Source: Flavobacterium psychrophilum (GTDB lineage Bacteria; Bacteroidota; Bacteroidia; Flavobacteriales; Flavobacteriaceae). From it: DNA of 64,000 nt. The notes beneath the pieces are model-generated. The model did not search any database. It was given only the letters and a program-made list of their open reading frames with translations, and was not told the origin of the DNA. A program made the translations under genes and the position numbers. Positions 56,516 through 63,930 of this stretch are shown piece by piece. The number at the start of each line of letters is the position of its first letter. Position 1 is the stretch's first letter. The DNA is taken from NCBI GenBank assembly GCA_945860385.1, contig CAMAQD010000004.1, positions 84,961 through 148,960 on the forward strand. The letters run 5' to 3'.

Positions 56516-58099
56516 TTAATGCATTGCTTCCCCAAGATCGACCTTGTGTTTTCCTTTTTTAATCATCAGAATGAAAGGAATACAAAGCAAAAACAGAATT
56601 CCTAAATACATAAAGATATCCATATAGGTCAATACTGAACTTTGCACCATAACTTTAAATTCAAGGACTTTATAGGCTTTTGCCAATGCTTCGTTGAAGC
56701 TGAATCCTTTAGCCATAAATCCTTGTTGCAATCTTTGCACCGTTTGCTGCACTTGAAAAGAGGTTTGATCTAAATGCGAAATTAAATTTACACGATGTTG
56801 CTGGTTGAAAATCGCCATAAAAGTAGTGATGATAGCAATTCCAAAGGAACCTCCCAATTGTCGCATCATACCGGTAAAAGCGGCTCCTTCTCCAATGTGT
56901 TTTCCTTTGAGCGTCGATAACGAAAGTGTCGTAATGGGTACAAACAACAATCCTAATCCAACACCTCTCAATATCAATGGCCAATACATTTGATCCGCGC
57001 TGGTATCAGGCGTGATAATGTTGTGCATCCAAAAAGTGAAAAAGAAAAAGATCAGGAATCCCACGGCTACCATATAAGCTTGTGGAACGCCTCGCTGAAT
57101 CATTTTTCCAATAAAGGGCATCATAATTCCGGTCGTAATCGAACTCGGAATCAACAATAAACCGGCATCAGTAGCACTCCATCCCAAAACTGATTGGGTG
57201 TAAATAGGAACAATAAAAGTTGAGCCATACAACCCAAATCCCAACATAAAACTCATAATGGTTCCCACTCTCAAATTAGTATTTTTCAATACTTTTAAGT
57301 TGACAATAGGATGTTTGTAAGTGAGTTCTCTTTGTATAAAAAGTAATAATCCAAATAAGGAAACCACGCTTAGTCCTGTAATTAAGTTGTCGTTAAACCA
57401 ATCGTCTTGTTGTCCGTGTTCCAATACAAATTGTAACGATCCAATGAAAGACGCCAGAAAAACAATTCCCCACCAATCGACTTGACTCGCTTTTAGTTTG
57501 TCCCCATATTTCGGACTTTTAACAAACATCAACGTAAGTATCGCTGCAATAATCCCAATGGGAATGTTGATGTAAAAAATGTAAGGCCAGGAAAAATGAT
57601 CCGTAATATATCCTCCCAAAGGAGGTCCAAGCGTTGGTCCCACAATAACTCCCATTCCATAAATAGCTTGCGCCATTCCTCTTTTTGCAGCGGGATAACT
57701 TTCGGTAATGATGGTTTGTGCGGTTACTAGTAAAGCACCACCACCAAGTCCCTGAATAAATCTAAAAGCTACGAGTTCCCAAATATTATCGGCATTCCCA
57801 CATAAAAAGGAAGCTACGGTAAAAATAATGATGGAAGCGGCAAAATAATTGCGTCGTCCAAATTGTTGCGAAAGCCAACTCGTCATTGGAATCACAATTA
57901 CATTGGCAATGGCATAAGCAGTTATGACCCAGGCAATATCCGTCAGTGTGGCGCCAAGGCTCCCTCGCATATTGTTCAAAGCCACGTTTACAATCGTGGT
58001 ATCCACAATTTCCAGTAAGGCACAAAGGACGGCAGTTATGGTAATAATAACCCTCCTAAAACCATATTCCACTAAATCATCGTCAGCATTTTGTGTCAT
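56516..58099 (-). CDS. DHA2 family multidrug efflux MFS transporter (EmrB-like)
   Basis: The 527-residue membrane protein has 14 predicted helices of the DHA2 drug:proton antiporter family. The family motif in helix 1 (LCALLEIVDTTIVNVALNNM) and helix 5 (GPTLGPPLGGYITDHFSW) are evident. It pairs with the HlyD and TolC genes upstream to form an EmrAB-TolC-type tripartite pump for drugs or fatty acids. It is separated from the HlyD gene by 191 bases containing a palindromic repeat. Confidence 0.92.
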   Translation of the reverse strand: MTQNADDDLVEYGFRRVIITITAVLCALLEIVDTTIVNVALNNMRGSLGATLTDIAWVITAYAIANVIVIPMTSWLSQQFGRRNYFAASIIIFTVASFLCGNADNIWELVAFRFIQGLGGGALLVTAQTIITESYPAAKRGMAQAIYGMGVIVGPTLGPPLGGYITDHFSWPYIFYINIPIGIIAAILTLMFVKSPKYGDKLKASQVDWWGIVFLASFIGSLQFVLEHGQQDDWFNDNLITGLSVVSLFGLLLFIQRELTYKHPIVNLKVLKNTNLRVGTIMSFMLGFGLYGSTFIVPIYTQSVLGWSATDAGLLLIPSSITTGIMMPFIGKMIQRGVPQAYMVAVGFLIFFFFTFWMHNIITPDTSADQMYWPLILRGVGLGLLFVPITTLSLSTLKGKHIGEGAAFTGMMRQLGGSFGIAIITTFMAIFNQQHRVNLISHLDQTSFQVQQTVQRLQQGFMAKGFSFNEALAKAYKVLEFKVMVQSSVLTYMDIFMYLGILFLLCIPFILMIKKGKHKVDLGEAMH

Positions 58100-58141
58100 T
58101 TTATATCCCTTATATTTTTCTAAAAATGAATTTTAAATTAT

Positions 58142-58254
58142 TTGGGCGTGACCCTCCGTAAAAACTACGGGTCGGGCTTTCCGTTCCCGCTTTTTTGGGA
58201 GCGGCTTTTTTGCCGCTCCCAAAAAGAGCTCCACTGCAATCCCTCACGCGAGCA
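58142..58254. repeat. Flavobacterial REP-like palindromic element inside the efflux operon
   Basis: The element opens GGGCGTGACCCTCCGTAAAA and continues with ACTACGGGTCGGGCTTTCCG. A 14-bp perfect hairpin TTTTTGGGAGCGGC / GCCGCTCCCAAAAA (58192-58205 and 58212-58225) and TGCAATCCCTCACGCGAGC follow. Similar GGGTCGGGCTTTCCG and CAATCCCTCACG blocks are familiar from Flavobacterium intergenic repeats. It lies between the HlyD and MFS genes of one operon. Confidence 0.65.
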
Positions 58255-58290
58255 ACATTCTGCTAAAAAAGAAAGAGTCGGAGAGAGAAC

Positions 58291-59370
58291 TTAATCCAAA
58301 TGAACATCCACATCCACATTCATTCCCGGACGCAATAATTTTATTTTTTCGGCATCGTTAGACGTGTTCAAACTTATTTTTACAGGCAATCTTTGAATGG
58401 TTTTTACGAAGTTTCCAGTAGCATTATCTGGAGGTAACAGCGAGAATTTAGAACCGGTTGCCGGAGAAAAAGAAGTAACCGTTCCTTCAAAATCGTAATC
58501 GGGATACGCATCTACTTTTAAAGTTACTTTTTGTCCAATAATCATTTTATTCAATTGCGTTTCTTTGAAATTGGCAATTACCCAAGCCGTGGTATTATTG
58601 ATAATATAAAACAAAGACTGTCCCGGTTGCACTAATTGTCCCGGTTGAATATCAATTTTAGAAACCTGTCCGTCAATCGCTGCCGTGATTATAGTGTAAG
58701 ATAAATTTAGTTTTGCAGCATCCAATTGTGCTTGGGCTCGTTTGATATTGGCTGCAGCCACTTCGGTTTGTTTGTTCGAAACATTCGATTTGGCCACAAT
58801 AGCCGATTTCTGATAAGAACTTGCTTTTTGTTGTTGTTGCAAAATGCGAACCTGATTTTCGGCTTCTTGTTTGGCGGTCAACGCTTGTTCGTATTGTTGT
58901 TTGGTAATCGTATGATTTTTATACAAATTATTGTATCGGTTGTAATCATTGGTCACTTGGTTCAACCTGATTTTCGCTGATTCAATATTTCCACCAGCCG
59001 ATTGTACATTCGCATCAGAAACCGAAATGCTTGCCGTAGCGCTTCCAATATCAGCTTTGGCCACTTCATAACTTGCTTCGGCTGCTGCCAATGCTGCGTT
59101 TGCATCTTCAATTTTCAATTGATAATCACGAGTATCGATGGTAAATAAAGTATCGCCTTTCTTCACAAAATCATTGTCTTTGATGTACACTTTGCTCACA
59201 TATCCCGAAACTTTGGGGATTATTGGATTCATGTTTTTCTCGATTTGAGCGTCATCCGTATGTTCGTGAGATAAAGAATGAAGGTATTTGTACGTTCCAT
59301 AAGTACCACCCACTACTATTAATACGGCAAATATGATGATGAATTTTTTATTTGTTTTTTTCTTTTCCAT
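58291..59370 (-). CDS. HlyD family membrane fusion protein (EmrA-like)
   Basis: The 359-residue adaptor has one N-terminal transmembrane helix (about 9-27), then a biotinyl-lipoyl half-domain (IPKVSGYVSKVYIKDNDFVK). A long coiled coil (about 75-205) follows, then the second lipoyl half (AIDGQVSKIDIQPGQLVQPG) and a beta-barrel domain. It links the inner-membrane MFS transporter to the TolC protein. It starts 12 bases after the TolC-gene stop codon. Confidence 0.92.
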   Translation of the reverse strand: MEKKKTNKKFIIIFAVLIVVGGTYGTYKYLHSLSHEHTDDAQIEKNMNPIIPKVSGYVSKVYIKDNDFVKKGDTLFTIDTRDYQLKIEDANAALAAAEASYEVAKADIGSATASISVSDANVQSAGGNIESAKIRLNQVTNDYNRYNNLYKNHTITKQQYEQALTAKQEAENQVRILQQQQKASSYQKSAIVAKSNVSNKQTEVAAANIKRAQAQLDAAKLNLSYTIITAAIDGQVSKIDIQPGQLVQPGQSLFYIINNTTAWVIANFKETQLNKMIIGQKVTLKVDAYPDYDFEGTVTSFSPATGSKFSLLPPDNATGNFVKTIQRLPVKISLNTSNDAEKIKLLRPGMNVDVDVHLD

Positions 59371-59382
59371 AAGAGAGGTCGA

Positions 59383-60723
59383 TTATATTTTTGTCCCGAT
59401 AGCTATCGGGAGGTTGAAGGTTTGTGATAATAGTCCGGTTGTCGAAAGTAGTTCGTAATATTTTTGAATAATATTGGCTCTAGCCAAAGCGTTATTGATT
59501 TTGGAACTCAATTGTTCTACATCGGCTTCGAGCAAATCGTTGGTGTTCGAGAGTCCGTTGTCGTATTTGTCTTTTACAATTCTGTAATTTTCCGATGATT
59601 GAGTTGCAGCTTCCAAATAAACTTCATTCTGTTTCAAGGCCAATTCGTAGTCTTCGATGGCTTGTTTCACTTGAACCTTGATATTGTCTGTGAGGATTTC
59701 TTTGTAATTTTGGGCTTCAAGTGATTTGCTTTCGGCCATTTTTATTGAAGAACTGTTTTTTAGAATTCCACCCAAATCATAGGAAACACCAACACCAAAA
59801 TTTACAGCGTTTTGAACTGTAATCACATTTTGCAATCCTAAAGAAGCATAACCTCCCAAAAGGGAAACAGTAGGATAATAGGAACTTTTTGCCATTTTTA
59901 CACTTGCCTCACTCGCTTTTTCTTGGTAGCTAATGGCTTCTAAATCCTTACGATTTTCCAATGCGAGTTTTTCATCTGTGGGAACATTGCCCATTTGGAA
60001 ATTGATAAAATCACTTTCGTTGATTTTTAATTTTGTTCCCTCAGGCAATTTTAAAAGTGAAACCAAATAATAGTTGACCACATTCAAATGGTTGTTCATT
60101 TCGTCTATTGACAATTGTATTTTCGAAACCTGTAATTGGGATTTCAACAAGTCATTTCTTGGAATAATACCATTTTTTTCTAATTCAACAAAATCCACCA
60201 CGCGCTGTTCGGCTTGTTTTTGATTGTCTTTCAACAGTTCCAAAGTTTTTTGTGCTTTGTACAAACTGGCATAATAATTTACGACCCGCATCGCAATTTC
60301 TTCCTTTGTTTGCAAAGCTGTTGCCGTTTCAGCCTGGTATAAATTTTCCGAAATCTTGATGTTGTTTTGGATTTTGAAACCCGCAAAAACAGGAAGACTG
60401 GCATTCAGTTGTCCAATCATCAGTTGATTTCCAGATGGAAATGGTGTTCCGGTCTCACTTTGACTGAATTTAATATCAACTTTAGGGTCAATAAAATTTT
60501 GATATTGTCCGGAAAGTTTCAAATCAGGATATTGATTGTTCTTTTTGGATTGCAGTTCGTATTTCGATGAATTTACTTTGGAATTGGACAAGCTGACTTC
60601 GTTGCTTTTCGTCCAGGCCCTATGAATGGCTTCGTCGAGTGTCAAACTTGTTCGTTCTTGTGCCTCAATGGATGCGATTCCGATGAAGTAAATTCCCAAA
60701 AGTAATAAATGATTAATTTTCAT
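59383..60723 (-). CDS. TolC family outer membrane efflux protein
   Basis: The 446-residue protein has a signal peptide (about 1-21, ending IEA|Q) and two repeated outer-membrane efflux domains with long alpha-helical hairpins (TLDEAIHRAWTKSNEVSLSN; DTNDLLEAD-type NTNDLLEADVEQLSS near residue 395). It forms the outer membrane duct of the pump. The final codons include the palindrome TCCCGATAGCTATCGGGA, giving the unusual end LPIAIGTKI. It overlaps the TetR gene by 11 bases. Confidence 0.9.
   Translation of the reverse strand: MKINHLLLLGIYFIGIASIEAQERTSLTLDEAIHRAWTKSNEVSLSNSKVNSSKYELQSKKNNQYPDLKLSGQYQNFIDPKVDIKFSQSETGTPFPSGNQLMIGQLNASLPVFAGFKIQNNIKISENLYQAETATALQTKEEIAMRVVNYYASLYKAQKTLELLKDNQKQAEQRVVDFVELEKNGIIPRNDLLKSQLQVSKIQLSIDEMNNHLNVVNYYLVSLLKLPEGTKLKINESDFINFQMGNVPTDEKLALENRKDLEAISYQEKASEASVKMAKSSYYPTVSLLGGYASLGLQNVITVQNAVNFGVGVSYDLGGILKNSSSIKMAESKSLEAQNYKEILTDNIKVQVKQAIEDYELALKQNEVYLEAATQSSENYRIVKDKYDNGLSNTNDLLEADVEQLSSKINNALARANIIQKYYELLSTTGLLSQTFNLPIAIGTKI
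59394..59411. repeat. 18-bp perfect palindrome at the 3' end of the TolC gene
   Basis: TCCCGATAGCTATCGGGA is a perfect palindrome located within the last codons of the TolC gene, shortly before the HlyD start. It resembles the CCCGATAGCTATCGGG repeat common in Flavobacterium genomes. Confidence 0.7.
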
Positions 60724-61339
60724 ATATCAAAAGGGCTTTAATGGTTTGTTGAATGTGTTTTGTCAAATCTTTTTTTATGTAGTTATTGTAGGCTTCTTCG
60801 GTTTTCAAGTTTAAAATATCTTCAAAAAAAGGTTTGTTCATCTGAAAATGAAAAAAGGTTCCCAAAATGGTTGGCGTTAGCAATTCAATAACGACGTCTT
60901 TCCTAAAAACTCCTTTGGCTTGACCTTCTTTAATGATAAGTTCTAAGGATTTTAAATTTGCCTTTTTAATTTCCGAAAAGGACTCCAATTCCAACACCCT
61001 TTTTTTTGAAGCCAATTCAAAATGCAGGATGCGATAAATTCCTCTGTGGCAATTGATTCTATTGATGTAAAGCGTAATCAACTTGTTTATTTTTTCGACA
61101 GGTTCCAGGTTTTCTTCTATCAAATTCACCAACTGTTCTTTGAGACCTGAAGTTTTGAATAATACTAAGGATTCCAGTAGTTTTTCTTTACTGCCAAAAT
61201 AATATGAAACCATAGCTACGTTTATCTTAGCCACTTTTGAAATATCGCGAATCGAAGTGCCATCAAAACCCTTCTCGGCAAACAGCGTTTCGGCTACTTC
61301 GAGAATTTGGATTTGTTTGTCGTTTAAATCGTTTTTCAC
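60713..61339 (-). CDS. TetR/AcrR family repressor of the efflux operon
   Basis: The 208-residue protein has an N-terminal helix-turn-helix (about 10-56: AETLFAEKGFDGTSIRDIS, then KINVAMVSYYFGSKEKLL) and a C-terminal ligand-binding domain of the TetR_C type. It heads the operon TetR-TolC-HlyD-MFS and overlaps the TolC gene by 11 bases. Two TAAAC-N4-GTTTA sites lie over its promoter, so autorepression relieved by a pump substrate is likely. Confidence 0.92.
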   Translation of the reverse strand: MKNDLNDKQIQILEVAETLFAEKGFDGTSIRDISKVAKINVAMVSYYFGSKEKLLESLVLFKTSGLKEQLVNLIEENLEPVEKINKLITLYINRINCHRGIYRILHFELASKKRVLELESFSEIKKANLKSLELIIKEGQAKGVFRKDVVIELLTPTILGTFFHFQMNKPFFEDILNLKTEEAYNNYIKKDLTKHIQQTIKALLIYEN

Positions 61340-61360
61340 TGTTTTCTCATTTTAAAAGTG

Positions 61361-61390
61361 CAAAACTAAACAACCGTTTAGTTTAAACAA
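61361..61390 (-). promoter_or_regulatory. Promoter of the TetR-efflux operon
   Basis: On the minus strand, TTG (61388-61390) and TAGTTTTG (61361-61368) with a 19-base spacer, 22 bases before the TetR ATG. Confidence 0.75.
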
Positions 61391-61397
61391 CTGTTTA
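61367..61397. promoter_or_regulatory. Paired operator sites for the TetR repressor
   Basis: TAAACAACCGTTTA (61367-61380) and TAAACAACTGTTTA (61384-61397) are two inverted repeats of the form TAAAC-N4-GTTTA, 17 bases apart. The first overlaps the -7 box and the second covers the -33 TTG, so repressor binding would block RNA polymerase. Confidence 0.75.
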
Positions 61398-61479
61398 ATT
61401 TTTTGTTTAACATTTTTTTAAGATTTATAAAAATCGTTTTTTTTTAGTAAAATGAAGAGTACCCTGTCTTTAAAATAAA

Positions 61480-61512
61480 AAAACAGTTGCAAGCTATTCT
61501 TGCAACTGTTTT
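61480..61512 (-). terminator. Terminator after the tonB-like gene
   Basis: Stem AAAACAGTTGCAAG / CTTGCAACTGTTTT (61480-61493, 61499-61512), loop of 5; T run on the minus-strand side. Confidence 0.85.
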
Positions 61513-61552
61513 CAATTTGTATAAAAAATGTTGTTTATTATGCCTACTGAGT

Positions 61553-62365
61553 TTAATTCATTTCCACTGCTATTGGCAGGTTGTACGCAGTTCGCACGGG
61601 TTTTGAACCAATTATTCCAGGAGACCATTTGGTTTTTAAAGATTTCAATACCCTCATGGCTTCTCTCCCTAAACCGTAACCCGGATCTCGTACTACTTTG
61701 ATATCGGTCATACTTCCGTCTTTTTCGATAACGAAAGAAACATACACTCTGAACGTAGCGATGGCATCAATTTCAGGTTTTTCGAAATTATTGCCTACAT
61801 AATTGTAGAATTTATTGATTCCGCCGGGAAACTCAGGCATCTTGTCTAAAACCGCTGTGTTTACAACAGTCGTTCCATAATCGACAGCAGTTGGTATTTC
61901 GGTTCCGGTTCCAGGAGTGGTTGTATTTGTCCCTGTTGTTCCTGTTCCGTCTGAAATGACATCGGTCGCAGATTTGTTTTCTATGTTCGTAGCAATATTT
62001 TGATTGGCGTCATCAGGATGCACAACAACTGGGTTTATGAGTTGGTCTTTGTCGATAGCGGCTTCAGTAGTTCGACTTTGCACTTCGGGAAGCACTGGTT
62101 GTTCGACAATTGGAATAACGACATCAGTTACCTGCAGAGGTTCCGACCATTCTGGAATTGGAATAATGGGAGCTACACCGTTACTGAAATGGCTGACAAT
62201 TGTTGTAATTCCTCCAATAGAAGCCACAAACAACAATCCCATAAATAGGGCAGTCAAGGAGCTTTTTACACTGTCACGACGCAATTGATACGCACCGTAC
62301 TCTTGGTTTTTGTTTTCGAAGATCAGATCGATCCAGCGGGTTTCGTAAATACTTAATCTAGACAT
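61553..62365 (-). CDS. TonB family energy-transducing protein
   Basis: The 270-residue protein carries energy from ExbBD to outer membrane receptors. It has a Bacteroidota-type cytoplasmic N-terminus (IFENKNQEYGAYQLRRDS), one transmembrane helix (about 37-58), a Pro/Thr/Gly-rich periplasmic linker (about 65-170) and a C-terminal TonB domain (about 180-270, EFPGGINKFYNYVGNNFEKP, then VSFVIEKDGSMTDIKVVRDP and a final LPIAVEMN). It is monocistronic with a strong terminator. ExbB/ExbD are not in the window. Confidence 0.93.
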   Translation of the reverse strand: MSRLSIYETRWIDLIFENKNQEYGAYQLRRDSVKSSLTALFMGLLFVASIGGITTIVSHFSNGVAPIIPIPEWSEPLQVTDVVIPIVEQPVLPEVQSRTTEAAIDKDQLINPVVVHPDDANQNIATNIENKSATDVISDGTGTTGTNTTTPGTGTEIPTAVDYGTTVVNTAVLDKMPEFPGGINKFYNYVGNNFEKPEIDAIATFRVYVSFVIEKDGSMTDIKVVRDPGYGLGREAMRVLKSLKTKWSPGIIGSKPVRTAYNLPIAVEMN

Positions 62366-62690
62366 AATAAATGGTTTTAAAAGTTAAGTATTTGTCAAGT
62401 CATAAGCAGTGTCTTTTAACATACAACGTAGAAAATATTCAATATAATATATAAAATAGTGATTATTTTCAAATTATTTTAACAAGTAGAATAGGAGTCA
62501 CTGTTTGCAGGGTTTGCGTGAGGTTTGTAGTGACATTATGCTATTCGTTTTACTTGCAAGGTAACACAAGGGCTTAAGATAGTTTTATTTTTATGGAAGT
62601 CTTCTGAAAGAGGGGTAGCGGTATACTTTGTCAAGTAATAGTATTTAAAAAATGGCGATTAGCCATAAATGCTTTTTTTGGAATATTTAA
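62366..62690. other. Intergenic region upstream of the tonB-like gene
   Basis: About 325 bases with no recognised gene, promoter box of the standard type or repeat. It ends at the first attC-like repeat. Confidence 0.4.
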
Positions 62691-62820
62691 AACGTTCTGG
62701 TACTACAGCGGGTTTGGGACTAAAGTAAGCCCATTCTTCGGATTTGCCAAATCTCCCAAATACAAAACCAACTTTCCATTAAGCCTATTGCCCAAATCCG
62801 TTGTAGTACCTGTTGTGTGC
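62690..62820 (-). repeat. attC-like repeat A
   Basis: AACGTTCTGG at 62691 is followed by the arm TACTACAGCGGGTTTGGG, a roughly 75-base centre, and the complementary arm CCCAAATCCGTTGTAGTA before GTTGTGT at 62812. It shares about 85 percent of its bases and identical spacing (121 bases between outer AAC and GTT) with repeat B. Its left outer box (TTAAAAC) has no complement, as for the last site of an array. Confidence 0.6.
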
Positions 62821-62831
62821 TGGTTTTTTAG

Positions 62832-63272
62832 TTACTTACAGCCATTTGATTCTGCAATTAATTTACCTTTAGTTAGACTGTCGGTAACAAAATAGATAAA
62901 CGACCTTGCATCTTCATCTTCTATTTTTAGCTTTGGATTTTTGACCATAATTTCAAATGCTATTTCCCTTTTCGAGAGCATTTTTTTCATATCAATTCCT
63001 TTAGCGCTATAGTTCTTATTTAAATCTCGTAATTCTATGCTCTTATTCAATAATTTTCTGCGCTGTTTGATTTCAACATAATTTGAATCAATAAACTCCA
63101 CATATCCTTCTTTTTGAATGTATTCCGTCATTTTAATGGACTCAATATAATATCCTTCAGATAGTACTTTTACAATCTTAGAATCGTATTCAAATTCTAA
63201 ATTATGTCTTTCGGGACAAACCCAACAACTTTGAAGTAGGACAACTAATAATAAAAGTGAAATTTTTTTCAT
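62832..63272 (-). CDS. Small lipoprotein, cassette-borne, unknown function
   Basis: The 146-residue product has a lipoprotein signal (MKKISLLLLVVLLQSC, Cys16) followed by WVCPERH and a charged, mostly helical domain (KEGYVEFIDSNYVEIKQRRK, then KKMLSKREIAFEIMVKNPKL) ending ESNGCK. The family is not recognised. ATG 63272 is chosen because it opens the signal peptide. The gene fills a cassette between attC-like repeats A and B, starting 40 bases inside one end and stopping 12 bases before the other, as in integron cassettes. Confidence 0.7.
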   Translation of the reverse strand: MKKISLLLLVVLLQSCWVCPERHNLEFEYDSKIVKVLSEGYYIESIKMTEYIQKEGYVEFIDSNYVEIKQRRKLLNKSIELRDLNKNYSAKGIDMKKMLSKREIAFEIMVKNPKLKIEDEDARSFIYFVTDSLTKGKLIAESNGCK

Positions 63273-63303
63273 AAATAGATTTACGTTCGCTTCTGCTAAA
63301 CTA

Positions 63304-63438
63304 GCACACAACGTTCTGGCACTACAGCGGGTTTGGGATTAAATTAAGCCCTATTTTCGGATTTGCCTATTCTTCCAAATGCAAGATCATTTTTCCATTA
63401 AGCTCAATGCCCAAATCCGTTGTAGTGGCTGTTGGCGG
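63304..63438 (-). repeat. attC-like repeat B
   Basis: ACACAAC (63306-63312) then GTTCTGG, the arm CACTACAGCGGGTTTGGG, a centre, the complementary arm CCCAAATCCGTTGTAGTG and GTTGGCGG (63431-63438). The inner arms pair with each other (two mismatches), leaving an unpaired bulge next to the outer boxes, as in attC folding. Outer boxes differ on the two sides. Confidence 0.6.
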
Positions 63439-63547
63439 TTCGGTTTTTTCAATTCGGTTTTTCAATTCTTAGACGTTTATAGTACTTTGTAAAGAAATAT
63501 GTCAGTTATTATTAATAATTCTTTGTTAGTCTTTTCGGTAATATTGA

Positions 63548-63781
63548 TTAAAAAATTGCTTGAAAAAAATATATTACTGTTGCAATAAAAAAGATTACAA
63601 TTAAGAATATTGATTTTATAGAACTTCGGCAATAATATCTATCATAATTTGTTAAAGGATCGCCCGCTTTCAATTTATTGTTTAATTCGTATCTGTAAAC
63701 AAAAATAAATGAAACTAACAATATGAAATAAAAAACTGCTAATCCTAAATCAGTATTAAAAAAGTTCGTTAAATCTATCAT
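63548..63781 (-). CDS. Small two-helix membrane protein, cassette-borne, unknown function
   Basis: The 77-residue product has two predicted transmembrane helices (about 13-31, LAVFYFILLVSFIFVYRYE, and 55-76, IKSIFLIVIFFIATVIYFFQ) joined by a polar loop containing LTNYDRYYCRSS. The family is not recognised. It is the only gene of the cassette between attC-like repeats B and C, starting about 75 bases inside the cassette end. Confidence 0.65.
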   Translation of the reverse strand: MIDLTNFFNTDLGLAVFYFILLVSFIFVYRYELNNKLKAGDPLTNYDRYYCRSSIKSIFLIVIFFIATVIYFFQAIF

Positions 63782-63845
63782 ATTTTACTTTTGCAATTTA
63801 AGGTTATATTTTTAAAATTTCAGGCTCTTCGTCATTTCACAAACT

Positions 63846-63930
63846 GACCGCCAACGTTATCGGGCTACTGGCAGTACTGCCTGTGTTGCGCCTGCGGCAG
63901 GGCAGTATTGCCAGTAACCCGTGTTGGGCG
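63846..63930 (-). repeat. attC-like repeat C
   Basis: ACCGCCAACGTT (63847-63858) then the arm CGGGCTACTGGCAGTACTGCC (21 bases, 63861-63881, pairing with 63901-63921 with three mismatches) and GTTGGGC (63923-63929), which matches the canonical attC core GTTRRRY exactly. The stem is GC-rich and its sequence is unrelated to repeats A and B, as usual for attC sites of different cassettes. Confidence 0.55.
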
